Shown in pieces: positions 44,885-55,651 of a stretch of DNA of 64,000 nt (position 1 is its first letter; each line of letters begins with the position of its first letter). The notes beneath the pieces were generated by a model, which was given only the letters and a program-made list of their open reading frames with translations, made no database searches and was not told the DNA's origin. A program made the translations under genes and the position numbers. The DNA is taken from positions 852,013 through 916,012 of the forward strand of contig MU006230.1 of NCBI GenBank assembly GCA_010093685.1, read 5' to 3'. Origin of the DNA: Ophiobolus disseminans. Taxonomy: Eukaryota > Ascomycota > Dothideomycetes > Pleosporales > Phaeosphaeriaceae.

Positions 44885-45572
44885 CTAGGTTTCCTCGGTC
44901 GGCACTAGATCCAGGTCAATCGGAGTGTACACTCCGGCGTTGCCCTTCCAATACACGTGCCAACCCTCTGCTCCTGCGTCCTTGAAAGGCTCCCAGGTCC
45001 CTGTATAGCCAGCGAAACGGAAGTTTGAATGCACCAAATCATCTCCAGCACTATCGAACATCCACTGGTCGGCAACACACTCGTACCCCTCGGGGCACGC
45101 ATCCGCATTGGCCTTAAAATGATGGCGGCGGGCAGGCTTCGAGATGTAGATGACGGCCATGCTTGCGGTTCGAGTACCGGTTGTGGACTTGAGAGAAACT
45201 AAAATTGGGGCTCGGTCATGATCGTCGTTGTCGCCTTCACCACATAGAGCATAGTTACCATTGGCAACTTGAATAGGACGGAAGTTGAGAGGCGGTGTTG
45301 TTGGAGCGACCGTGTAGTTCTCGAACCCTAGCTGGTGGGAGGTTGGGAGGGCCACGATGTGGCGTCCGTCCCAGGGCTGCTTGGGGCTGTGTCTCTGTTA
45401 GCCTCTAGTATTACCTCAAATTGGAACTGTAGTCTCACCATCTGCCACGCAAGAAGTAGTGCTGCGGATGGTCTTGAAGATGAGCCGGAGCACCGTAGTC
45501 TTGCGGAGTCAGAGTAGCGAAAGCGATAGTAGCAATCGCTAGCAGAAAGCTGCAGAGCGTGAGGGGGAGCAT
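44885..45572 (-). CDS. Secreted protein of unknown function
   Basis: Exons 45572-45439 and 45386-44885 give 211 codons plus stop. The intron has donor GTGAGA and acceptor CACAG and joins RGR-C to PKQPWDGRH. The N-terminus MLPLTLCSFLLAIATIAFA is a signal peptide. The mature region has four cysteines (RGRCPK, YALCGE, ADACPEGYEC) and conserved-looking blocks FRPIQVANGNYALCGEGDND, ASMAVIYISK and GTWEPFKDAGAEGWHVYW. I do not recognise a domain. Stable extracellular fold with two disulfides is a reasonable guess; effector or surface protein are options. Confidence 0.75.
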
Positions 45573-46182
45573 TATTGCAATTCAAGCTCTAGTTGAAAAT
45601 CGTTGTAAGGCGATGTACCAGGTTGATGGGAACGGTTGAGTGAAGGGTATATGCGGTGTTATATATCGAGTGGCTGCGACACTTGAAGGTGAACCATCAC
45701 GTTAGTAGTCCGTCATAAACCACTGCGATATGCGGGGAAGCCCTGCTTTCTCTCCCTCTCACTTCAAGCCCGACATGAAACGAGGCCAATCTCACCGCGC
45801 TGACATGTGGCAGCAAGTGCTGTATACAATCTGACACCAACACATGGAGGGCAACGTGTTCAACGTTAAAGCATAATTCGTTGTTTGTTTACGGTGTGCA
45901 TCATAGCTTGATTTGATTGATACATCCATGCGAAACCCACTAATATCAATGAAAGTGGCTGTTTGTAAAAGTTATCGGTCGTGAGCGCACGTGAGTCACG
46001 CAAACGATCAAACGAAACTTCAAAACTCCAGTACCTTTCCCTTCATGGAATACCAGAACCCGGAAATACAAAGCTTCCATATGAATAGAATGCATCCCTT
46101 GCATCAGGAGACGCCTCAAGGGATGAGCCTGGATCGAACATGCTGCAGGTCGTGCGTTACACATAAGAATCCATTCACTCCT
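45573..46182. other. Intergenic
   Basis: Between two minus-strand genes. Contains the TATA box at 45659-45665; nothing else found. Confidence 0.55.
45659..45665 (-). promoter_or_regulatory. TATA box of secreted-protein gene at 45572
   Basis: Minus-strand TATATAA in the context CGATATATAAC, 87 bases before the ATG; identical over 11 bases to the element before the gene at 39731. Confidence 0.5.
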
Positions 46183-47292
46183 CTAAAGTATCCTGGGCCT
46201 CTTCGAGGGAGACTCTGAGGGACCCATTTGACTTCGTTCCAGCTGTGCCTCAGACTCGTTAACATGCCAACCAATTGTGCAACCTATATCATCCAGGGGC
46301 TCTTTACAATTGCCGCATGCAAGGTCGCCATTACTGTCCACCACTGAGCTTGGATGATGGAAGCAAGTCTCGAGTTCATCGTTGATTGTTTGGTGGCACA
46401 GTGTGCAAGAATTCGAACTGACCTGGTTTCCGGGACTCTCTTGGGCACGGACCGATCGTGCAGAAAGTGGTGTGAATTTAGGCACGCGAAGTGTGGGCGC
46501 ACGGAAGACATTGCTTGACTGAGATGCATGTCGCACTCCATTCCCTTCTAGACCCACGCCCGTCATCGTCTGCAGAGGTCCGCGATTGCTTTTCGCATGC
46601 TGAATGCTGGGTGAAAATGCTCCAGGGATGAACGAATCAAGGTCAGAGTCGGGGTCGTCCATAGCAGGCGGAGGCTCCCGTTTGATCCGTGGTACAGATT
46701 GAGAACCAGCATATCGCGGTCCGCGAGCACTCACAATGGTTGATGGAGAATGTAGACGCTCGAGGCTGGTCGTTTTCACGCTTCGCTGTGCTGCGAGCCG
46801 CTGTTTCACACGTTCATAAGAATCTTGGCCCTCACTCTCTTCCTTCTTCACTGGTCTGCAGGACGATGCTGGTTGATTTTGATGCCGTCTGACGAGCCCG
46901 TGCGCAAATGTCGAATGGGGTGCAAGACCACGCACGAGAGCGCCAGAGAGCGCAGGTGAGAGTCTGCAAAGGTCCAACAGCACGCCCCTCAGTGCATGAG
47001 GATTGGTGGTATCAATGAGCTGTGCTACGTGCTGAGGGTGGACCTGTCGTGCACGTTGACGAGATCCACGTGGATTCATTTCCGCCGCCTTCCGTTCGGT
47101 CTTGACACGACTCGAGCCACCGAAATCAGCCCGTGGCTCTTTTTTGAAGTAAGTTTGGAGACGTTGCTGTTGTGGAGCGAGTTGTGGTCGCCGCTCAGGC
47201 TCTGGAGATGAACCTGTAAGATCGATTGTGTCCACATCTACATCCTCCTTCGCAGCCGACCAGCCATGTCCCGGGTGCGGTGGTGGCACCAT
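46183..47292 (-). CDS. Nuclear-type protein with SUMO-interacting and sumoylation motifs and a C-terminal Cys/His module
   Basis: An intronless frame of 369 codons. Near the N-terminus DVDTIDLTGSSPEPE is a textbook SUMO-interacting motif: a hydrophobic core flanked by acidic residues and phosphorylatable serines. Four hydrophobic-Lys-x-Glu sites follow (FKKE, VKTE, VKKE, IKRE), each fitting the sumoylation consensus. The middle is disordered and basic. The C-terminal part has SCTLCHQTINDELETCFHH, then LACGNCKEPLDDIGC, a set of Cys and His that may bind two zinc ions. The protein ends SPSKRPRIL, a likely nuclear signal. I do not know the family. The motifs point to a SUMO-regulated nuclear factor, perhaps in chromatin or DNA repair; this is inference. 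Confidence 0.75.
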   Translation of the reverse strand: MVPPPHPGHGWSAAKEDVDVDTIDLTGSSPEPERRPQLAPQQQRLQTYFKKEPRADFGGSSRVKTERKAAEMNPRGSRQRARQVHPQHVAQLIDTTNPHALRGVLLDLCRLSPALSGALVRGLAPHSTFAHGLVRRHQNQPASSCRPVKKEESEGQDSYERVKQRLAAQRSVKTTSLERLHSPSTIVSARGPRYAGSQSVPRIKREPPPAMDDPDSDLDSFIPGAFSPSIQHAKSNRGPLQTMTGVGLEGNGVRHASQSSNVFRAPTLRVPKFTPLSARSVRAQESPGNQVSSNSCTLCHQTINDELETCFHHPSSVVDSNGDLACGNCKEPLDDIGCTIGWHVNESEAQLERSQMGPSESPSKRPRIL

Positions 47293-47982
47293 CCTTGTAA
47301 GAGAAGATAAGAATGCTGAAAGCTGTTCAAGCCTAAAGTTGCAAAGTTCTCACGGCCGTGTGTTGTTTGCAGGTGGCATGTTTGACTAAACACGCCAAGG
47401 TGAGTTTTGCCGAGAGGGCGATCTTAGCGTGTCCGGATCTGCCGCGACATCACCAACTCACGTGGGCGACCGAACGCTTTGATATACCCTCATGCACCCC
47501 GCACTTTCTCTCACCTCCACCGTCCATTGCAAACGATGCGCATCAACTAACAGCCTTGCCCATTGCCTATTGAGATAGAGGCCCGTGTTGCGGTGAATCC
47601 ACGGCCTGGAAATGTCCATCCTTTCATCTTCCTCCTGTAACGCGCTACAATCAAGTCCAGGCCTCTCGCACGGACATTTTCGATTTCCCACCAACCATCT
47701 CAGACCCCGGCTTTGCGACCCATGCTGCACGTCGGCAGGTTGCCTGGGATTCCAAGGAGAAAATCCTCCGTGAACTTCGCAGCATGACCAGAACGCGACG
47801 CCGAAACAATGTTTCTAGTGTCCCACTTGATCTGCAATGACTTCGCAATGTACTCTAATTTATGCGGACAATTACGTACTGCCGGTGGTTTTGTCCGATG
47901 CATATATGTACTGTAAGCCTTCCTTAGTATTCTTATCCTTTTACATTCTTCATCTGCCAGTACATCCTTTGCCTGCATCACA
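47293..47982. other. Divergent promoter region
   Basis: 690 bases between the SUMO-motif gene (-) and the pectin methylesterase gene (+). Frames within are shadows and no further gene is supported. Confidence 0.6.
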
Positions 47983-48990
47983 ATGCTCTTTTCTATCCCT
48001 CTTCTTTCGTTTGCAGCGACTGCCATTGCGGCTCCTGCTTCACTTGCTCCACGCGCCGGACGCCTGACTGCTCCTGCTGGATGCCTCACTGTTGGTAGCT
48101 CGAGCACCCACAAGACGGTACAGGCCGCTGTCAATGCTCTGAGCACTTCTAGCACCACGGCGCAGTGCATCTTCATCGCCAAAGGTACATACAAAGAGCA
48201 GGTCTACGTCCAGCAACTCAAGTCCGCTCTCACAATCTACGGAGAGACCGCAGATACTTCGAGCTACACTGGGAACACCGTTACAATCACGCAGGGCAAG
48301 AGCCAGGATGACGTTGCCAATAACGATCTGACTGCCACCCTTCGTGCTCACACCACCAACCTCAAAGTCTACAACATCAACCTCGTCAATACTCGTGGGC
48401 AAGGCTCGCAAGCCCTTGCGCTTAGTGCCAACGCTGGCAAGCAGGGATACTATGGATGCCAATTCAAAGGCTATCAGGACACAATCCTTGCTCAAGATGG
48501 CGCGCAAGTATACGCAAAGTCCCTCATCCAGGGTGCCACGGATTTTATCTTTGGCCAAAAGGCCACGGCTTGGTTCGATGGTGTCGACATCCGTGTTCTC
48601 GCCGCTTCGTCTGGTTACATCACAGCCAATGGCCGTGACTCGTCCTCCAACCCATCATACTACGTTATCAACAAGTCCACGATTGCTGCTGCGAGTGGCA
48701 ACACGGTCAAGGCTGGCGCGTACTTCCTTGGACGCCCATGGAGGAACTATGCTCGCGTCGTGTTCCAAAGCACTAGCATGACTAACGTCATCAATGCCGC
48801 CGGCTGGAAGATCTGGAACACTGGTGATGAGCGCACCGACCAGGTCACGTTTGCCGAGTATGCCAACTCGGGTGATGGATCCAAGGGTACTCGTGCTAGC
48901 TTCTCCAAGAAGCTGAGCGCCGCTGTTAGCATCTCGACTGTGCTCGGAAGCGACTACAAGAACTGGGTCGACGCAGCCTACCTGTCTTAG
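47983..48990 (+). CDS. Secreted pectin methylesterase (CE8)
   Basis: An intronless frame of 335 codons. A signal peptide ends near residue 17 (AIAAPAS). The parallel beta-helix has CIFIAKGTYKEQVYV, then the active-site regions GSQALALSA (Gln about 143), FKGYQDTI (Asp about 166, acid/base) and GATDFIFG (Asp about 187, nucleophile), and YFLGRPWRNYARVVF, which supplies the substrate-binding Arg and Trp. Cysteines in YYGCQF and PAGC are few, as in fungal members. The enzyme removes methyl esters from homogalacturonan outside the cell, making it a substrate for pectate lyase such as the one at 40837-42045. Confidence 0.96.
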   Translation: MLFSIPLLSFAATAIAAPASLAPRAGRLTAPAGCLTVGSSSTHKTVQAAVNALSTSSTTAQCIFIAKGTYKEQVYVQQLKSALTIYGETADTSSYTGNTVTITQGKSQDDVANNDLTATLRAHTTNLKVYNINLVNTRGQGSQALALSANAGKQGYYGCQFKGYQDTILAQDGAQVYAKSLIQGATDFIFGQKATAWFDGVDIRVLAASSGYITANGRDSSSNPSYYVINKSTIAAASGNTVKAGAYFLGRPWRNYARVVFQSTSMTNVINAAGWKIWNTGDERTDQVTFAEYANSGDGSKGTRASFSKKLSAAVSISTVLGSDYKNWVDAAYLS

Positions 48991-49303
48991 GTTAGTGTTA
49001 TGCGGGTAGGAGAAGAATGAGGGGCATTTACTTTCTTGTATATATTCATGCTGGCATCTCATGAAGATCTGGAACCAATGTAATTACTTGGCCACATCTT
49101 GAATCATATCATTGCGTGAGAAATGGTGATTACTGTGGCCATGAACAGCTCGTCACATACAGCAATCAGCACGAGGACTGCATCTGAACGACTGAGCTAA
49201 TCCGAGGGCTTCCGGTACTTTAGTTGATACGATCACCGCACTATGTTCGCGATGGGCGCTATGTTCGTGAGAATGCCGTGCAACGCGAGTTTGTATACTA
49301 TTG
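48991..49303. other. Convergent intergenic
   Basis: Terminators of the pectin methylesterase (+) and HET (-) genes; no further feature. Confidence 0.55.
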
Positions 49304-51724
49304 TTACACAAAGTCCATCTCCTTACACCGACTCGAATTCCATGCTTCGCCTTCCATCAGGCCATCCACATATGCGTCGCCCACGAGCTTCCACTTGCGC
49401 CCCCACGGTCTGACCACGAACGGACACCTGCCACCCTTGAGCAGGGCAATCCTATCTCCTACTTGAGTAGCATGCGGTACAAGTGCGACCAGTCCATTCC
49501 CGGTCCTTGCCACCCGGGATCCTAGCATACTCTGAGGGACCATGTCAATCAGCTTTGGGTTCGCCGGCTGCCCTAGTGACTTCGTGGACATGTACAGCCC
49601 AAGGGGCGACATAATTTGAGTGATGGGAATAATGATCGAGGGATATATCATCAACCACGTGAGAAAGAAGGAAAGGAAAGCTATGAATGTACCCAACAGA
49701 GGAAGTGCGCCTCGGTGGTTCTCGTAGCTTAGACCTAGGCAACAGATATGAATAGAATGGAGTACGGTTTTGCGGAAAATAAGATTCGTGAGCTGAAAAG
49801 GAAGGTTCCAACGAAGGCTGTTTTCGAAAGCTCGGAACTCATTGGCCATCTGCTGCGGTGCGTCCGAGAGAAAGCCACCCACGATTCTGAGTTGGAGGAA
49901 CTCATAGTCCTCAACTCCGTTCATCAAGGTGAGGAATAGACATCTTAGATGATCTTCTTCGTACCGGAGTTGTGTCCCGGAAGCCCGGACGAGGCGAGAG
50001 GATGCTAAAAGTATGTCTAGAGCCGCACCTTTCCGGTAGCAGTTCAATGGGAATAACAAAAGGTCCGCGAATGACAACGTCGTCAGGGTGGCCCATACAT
50101 TCTTCCAATATTGTTGCGCAACATAGACATCCCAGGAAAGTGGAGGAGTAGGGGCAAAAGTCCTAACGAAGTCCTCGGGACGGAGTGGCAGATGATGCAA
50201 CTCCATGGCGGGTCCGACTTCGATGATCCACGCTGCCGTCATTCCAACTAGCGTCAAGATACTTCCGTGTCGAAGTTTAGGAGGCGGACACTCAGAGGTG
50301 CTAGAGGCATGGTATCGAAGATAGACAGCTCTCGTCATGGCCGCCTTGGCATGAGTAACGTTAGTCTCCCGTAAGTGCCATCGAGGACGTGGCAAATGCG
50401 AGGCATCGTAAGCCCAATCCACTACCCAGGATGGTTGTGTTGTACGACTATGTACAAAGCCTGGGGCGCCACAGTGCAACAAAGGACTCAAATCTCCGGT
50501 TTGTTTGAGGAGAGCAAACATGATCGGAGTGTAGCACTTTCTGAGTGGAACCTTGTACTTGATCGGCACGAATCCTCGATCTTCTTCCGTGACTAGGCCT
50601 AGTAGGCTGTAAATTTTGTCGAGCTTGTCGCTTGCTTGTGACCATCGAAACAAGGGGAGAAGGTCAGACAGTCGTCGTTGAGAACCCGAATTCGTTTCAT
50701 GGTAACCTCTCCGGAGATCCAATAACGCTCGTAGATTTGCCTCTAAGCCCCGGTATTCGTGCGGCATGCAACGCTCCAACATTATTAGGGACCATTTAAA
50801 GTCCTCCCATACAATGGAGGATAAGTCGATGTGTATTCGTACCTCTTTCGGAACACAGAGTTCTTGGATACTACCAAAGTACAATACCAGGTCAGCAGAT
50901 GTCTGGATTTATGTCTTGAGTGACACTTACATCCAGACGCGATTCCAGTACGGCTGTCGCAGCAGCTCCGTTAGGGCTTGGGACTCCATGCCCGAGAAAG
51001 GCCGAGATTGCAAAGCCAGATCAGTAGCCGTCCTACCGATCAGCCCAAGATCGACTTCGGTCACTCCCAGAAGCTGAACGTAGAGACGCATCCATATTGC
51101 GTATTCCCTCAAAGCAATGCACAAGAGGTCCATGTTTTCCCCAAGGATTGCCGGCCCAAGCCAAACCAGCACCTCATCGGCCCCCGAGTAGATATCTCGC
51201 ATGATGCTGACTTGGTGTTCGCGCTCTCTCAGTGCTGCATCGCTCTGATTAATGCAGATGGCGTCGATCCAAAGCCATTGCCCAACATAATCAAAAGTGA
51301 AGTACATCAGAGCCCTGGCAAGGTTTTCCGTCACTAATATATCAACACCGTTACAATTCCACCTTCGCGGATTCTCTGGGTCACCCCAGGTATACGAAAG
51401 AGCTTTGTATGCGGGGCATTGCGACAGGCTGAAGACCTTTAGCGTGGTGCGCAGCGTGGTGTCGTCCCAGTCCATCTTCAATAGACGTATGCATGGCCGC
51501 GATTTAGCGGCGGGCGACGGAAGAGGCAGATTCTGGTACAGAGCCGCGTTGGCCATTTGCGCAGTGAACCTGACTATATCGGCGTATGTTGGAAGTCGCG
51601 TCGCTGCCCAGATTAGATCTTGCAAACTCCCGAGGTCCCGGTGTCTTTGGACTAGATCGAGAGGGATGGCCCCAGTCTTAAGGAATGCAAGATGGCTGCA
51701 TGCCTGTGGAAGGCCGCGGCGGGC
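49304..51724 (-). CDS. HET-domain (heterokaryon incompatibility) protein, 5' end unresolved
   Basis: The frame is open from about 51724 to an intron at 50930-50871 (GTAAGT to GTAG) and then to the stop at 49304, at least 780 residues. HET hallmarks are CIRLLKMD, FKALSYTWGDPE-type YKALSYTWGDPENP, WLWIDAICINQSD, QVSIMRDIYSGADEVLVWLG and, across the intron, PYWNRVWIIQELCV. The C-terminal half has SDKLDKIYSLLGLV and a hydrophobic segment near FIAFLSFFLTWLMIYPSIII that may span a membrane. No ATG opens the frame before LAFLKTGAIPLDL, so a short first exon lies upstream, within about 51725-51900. HET proteins trigger cell death after non-self recognition or fusion. A second HET gene faces it head to head. 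Confidence 0.85.
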
Positions 51725-52146
51725 TTAAGAGCAACATTCTGACGAGGCGCAGTTGGTGTGGAGGAGGCTTGATGGTGGAAGCTAGAGCTCGAAAGGTACT
51801 TCAGCTCTCTCTCTCAACCAATCAGTGCTCCAATGATAAGCTAGTCCTTGTAGCCTGCCCCACCACTCAGGCGAAAACCATCACCTGTCCACATTTCACA
51901 TCCTCCAATCTTCTCGCTCTAGAACATCTTTTACACCGCGCACACACCACAATCTTGTCGTCGTTCGCTACCACCGATCTTGAGAGCGAGGTATCGACCC
52001 AGCCGATGTCGGCGCTGGCGCACACTCTACCTACACATCAGGCCGCAGCCGTTATCTATGAGTGAGGCTAGACTTCCACAGAAGTCGCTTTGGCGTCCAA
52101 TCTCGCGAGCATGTGAATGCCTAGCCTGAATCTGGCCTCTTAAATC
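51725..52146. other. Shared promoter of two divergent HET genes
   Basis: About 420 bases between the open frames. It probably also contains the missing first exon of the minus-strand HET gene. Confidence 0.5.
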
Positions 52147-53742
52147 ATGGCTTATGATCGACCCCCAACACTCAACATTGCGCCCACAACCATGCATACC
52201 GAGGAGAACACAGCCGCGATGGAGACCAAGAATACAGAGCCATCGAGGAGAACCGATCCACCAAGCAGACAGTTTTCCTACAAGCCTCTCGACCTCAGCC
52301 TCCATCCCAATGCATTTCGTTTGATCAGGATTCTGCCTGAACGTATCGACGGCCTTATTCAAGTCGAGATCCAACAGATGCCCATGAAAGAGGTTGAAAA
52401 CAACACCGCAGCGATAGATCAGACGCTTGAACCTAGGTCTCGAGAGCTTGGGACGGTTTATCGATGTCTCTCCTACACATGGGGCGAATCACCCGCTGAA
52501 CACCAGATTCTACTTAATGGCGACACCTTTTGCGTGCGAAAGAACCTATTCGAATTCCTTGAAATAGCAGTCCGGCTACTTTCCTATGACCTCCTCTGGG
52601 TTGATGCAATCTGCATTGACCAGACCAATGTAACTGAAAGGGGCCATCAAGTGAAGCGCATGGACATAATTTACAAGGGTGCTGTCCAAGTGTTGATTTG
52701 GCTCGGTAACTCCTCGAGTGTAGTGGACGCGGCTGACCATATCGAGCTTCATCGATCAAAGCGAAAGTGCTCTCGTTCGACCATCACACAATTCAAAGAC
52801 ATGATGCAACATCCTTATTGGTGGAGAGCGTGGATCACGCAGGAGATAGTCCTAGCACGAGAGGTTCAAATTGTACATGCATCTGGTACAGTTTCTTGGC
52901 ATTCGCTCCTCGATACTATGGACCTGAGGAAGCATAGAGGTCCACCAAATCTGAGAGTCTGGCGTTTGTACATTTGCCAACATCGTTATAGTGGTTTCTG
53001 GCCGACGTTGTATTCACGTGACCTGACTGCATGCGCAGATCCACGCGATCGCGTGTACAGTCTACTCGGGGTTACGAAGGGAACAGAGAGTTTCTCAGTC
53101 GACTACGAGGAAGACATTGCGGACCTATTCTGGAGAACCGCTGAATACTTCCATGGCTGGCGGAGCCCGAGTCATATTTCTTTACTCCAGCACGCTCTGC
53201 ATGTGAGTGTTGCTCAACTGATAGCCAGCTTAGAACACAGACCTGATATGAGTATCACCATACCAGTGTATCATGCCTATCTAAGAAGACCACGATTGTC
53301 GCGTCTCAGGCGAAAAATAGAATGCGTCAATGATGCTCATCAAATCCCAGCAACGAGCCAGCATGAAGTGTTGCTATGCACTACTTCCGGTCGCGAAGAC
53401 CCCAAAGAATGGGGTCATACACACATATTAGTGTTTCGTACATCAACCCCAATCTCAGGACTTGGATTCACCTTCGTGGAACGTTCTTACGCGAACTACG
53501 ATAAGAAATATAAGAATCTTCAAGACATGAAACTGGGGGACTATATGCTCCAACGTCGTTATTCGCAAAATGAAGCTCACGCAAAGGGCGAATGGGTCGA
53601 TATATTAGTTTGGGCAGATTTCGTGGCAATGCTCAAGACAAGAAGTGGGGACGAGCTGTCCGGCGAATGGAGACTCCGGGCGCCTGCGACGTACGTTATC
53701 CCGCATCTACAGCCTATATCAACTGATGGTGATGGGCCTTGA
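52147..53742 (+). CDS. HET-domain protein
   Basis: An intronless frame of 531 codons. A disordered leader of about 45 residues precedes FRLIRILPERIDGLIQVEIQQMP. The HET core is present: YRCLSYTWGESP, LLWVDAICIDQTNVTERGHQV, RMDIIYKGAVQVLIWLG and HPYWWRAWITQEIVLA. After this ADPRDRVYSLLGV is also typical. The protein is shorter than its divergent neighbour and has no membrane segment. Role: probable vegetative incompatibility or regulated cell death. It is not a recent duplicate of the neighbour, since similarity is confined to HET motifs. Confidence 0.92.
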   Translation: MAYDRPPTLNIAPTTMHTEENTAAMETKNTEPSRRTDPPSRQFSYKPLDLSLHPNAFRLIRILPERIDGLIQVEIQQMPMKEVENNTAAIDQTLEPRSRELGTVYRCLSYTWGESPAEHQILLNGDTFCVRKNLFEFLEIAVRLLSYDLLWVDAICIDQTNVTERGHQVKRMDIIYKGAVQVLIWLGNSSSVVDAADHIELHRSKRKCSRSTITQFKDMMQHPYWWRAWITQEIVLAREVQIVHASGTVSWHSLLDTMDLRKHRGPPNLRVWRLYICQHRYSGFWPTLYSRDLTACADPRDRVYSLLGVTKGTESFSVDYEEDIADLFWRTAEYFHGWRSPSHISLLQHALHVSVAQLIASLEHRPDMSITIPVYHAYLRRPRLSRLRRKIECVNDAHQIPATSQHEVLLCTTSGREDPKEWGHTHILVFRTSTPISGLGFTFVERSYANYDKKYKNLQDMKLGDYMLQRRYSQNEAHAKGEWVDILVWADFVAMLKTRSGDELSGEWRLRAPATYVIPHLQPISTDGDGP

Positions 53743-54161
53743 CGATCTTGATCCACCGCAAGTGCGAATCGTATGAAGGAAACTGTACCGACCCTGCGCA
53801 TCCTCCAGACTCATCACCAATCGTACGTCGATTTCGCGGCCTGAATTTTTGAATTACACACCAAAGGCCCCACTGGTGACGGAGAAATTCATAATTCAAA
53901 TGATACTGGTTGCTAGGATGTTCAAAATACCCCTGAGGTCACACAAAGCTCGGCCAGTTCCGAATCCTAACTCCCGAGTCCCCACCGTACATCCCAATCA
54001 GTTCGAGATTAATTCTACGCCCAACAGCATACATGGGTCCTTCTCTCGGAACACCAGTAGCGGCACTACATGTATATGACCCGAACCTAAGTACATGTTC
54101 TGCGCGGCTTCTCATGTGGACTTTATTCTTACCACAGGTAACATCGACCATCACATCCAAC
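53743..54161. other. Intergenic, DUF1996 gene promoter
   Basis: 419 bases between two plus-strand genes; no gene or repeat seen. Confidence 0.55.
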
Positions 54162-55458
54162 ATGCAGTGGAGAAACCTTGCGCTATTGTCGCTCACGGGC
54201 TTTGGCTGCGCTCAGCAAAACATACCTCCGATGATGCGGTTTGAGTGCTCTCAGCTGGTCGTCGATCGAATCGATCCCCTCGTAAATCCAGGTTCCGTCC
54301 CATCACCACACCTCCACCAAATTGTCGGTGGCAATTCTTTCCGACCAAACATGGACCACGCTGTGCACGACCTCCCAGCCGCCTCCACATGCACGAGCTG
54401 CACCTTCTCAGAAGACTTTTCCAACTACTGGACTGCGGTACTATACTTCAAGGCTCGTACGTACACTCCTCACGTAAGCGGCATGTGAAGCGCACGCTGA
54501 CTTTCAACAAGGCAACGGAACGTTCACGCGCGTCCCGCAATTCGTGAGCGACGGCCTTCAGGGCAACGCTGGCATTACAGTGTACTACATTCCTTCGACT
54601 ACAAACGCAACCCAGGTTTCAGCCTTCAAACCGGGCTTCCGAATGCTGGCCGGAGACGCTACGGCCACTTCTGCAAGAGAATCGCGCAAGATTTGCCATC
54701 GCTGCATGCCAAAGACGGGCGATGCTAGCAACATCAACTGCGGCGCACCAGACGACCAAACACTTCCGAAGAAGGCCTGTGAAGGCGGTATTCGATCGAT
54801 CATTACTTTTCCGACGTGCTGGGATGGCGTGAACTTGGATAGTCCGGATCACATGAGCCATCTGGCGTATGCGACTGGCTCGAAGGCAAACGACGTTGGG
54901 CCGACGGGCAAATGTCCGGCGAGTCACCCAGTCGTTATTCCGCAAGTTATGTACGAGGTTATGTGGGATGTGAGTATTTCCTATTTCTATTCTTGTTCGG
55001 TGCATTGGCGCACTCGCGGCTGACGATACACGCTTCATAGACCCGCATATTCAACGACCCTTCAATCTGGCCCACAGATGGTTCTCAACCCTTCGTCTAC
55101 AGCACTGGTGATCAGTAAGATCCATCTTTACTCTTCTACTCCAAGCATCGATTGACATAAATTCGCAGGCACGGCTATGGCCAGCACGGTGACTACGTTT
55201 TCGGCTGGAAAGATGACGCCCTTCAACGCGCCATGGATGCCCGTTGCACCGGCGACACTTGCTCCGTGCTAAAGTACCAGTCGACCGAAGAAGCGATGAA
55301 ATGTACGGTCCCGCGCAAAGTTGAAGAGGACATTGATGGATGTAAGTGATTGTGTGATATGCTAATGCCAAAATGTGAAGCTGACATGTTTGTTAGGGTT
55401 GATAAATCTACCCGGTGGACGAATGGTTTCGAAGGCCAAGAGAAGCTTCGTGGCCTAG
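54162..55458 (+). CDS. Secreted DUF1996-domain protein
   Basis: Exons 54162-54456, 54512-54969, 55041-55114, 55169-55341 and 55397-55458 sum to 353 codons plus stop. A signal peptide ([18 protein letters not shown]) leads directly to the DUF1996 signature [18 protein letters not shown] and [12 protein letters not shown]. Further blocks are [47 protein letters not shown] and [16 protein letters not shown]. The domain is found in extracellular fungal proteins, some attached to carbohydrate-binding modules; its activity is not established. No WSC or CBM domain is attached here. Introns are 54-71 bases. Confidence 0.93.
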
Positions 55459-55651
55459 ATGATCCGCTACGCACGCAGTGAATGCCTTTGACAGGCTCTT
55501 CAGATTGTTTTCACGCCCGACACATTATCACCTGCCAACTCGCTTTATAACATTTTTTCGCGCCTATTGTTAACTTCCGAACGTCAAAGAATGAATACCC
55601 TTAGAACTCAGCGTATCTACCAAGACGAACACCCTCGTCTTAATAAGTTGC

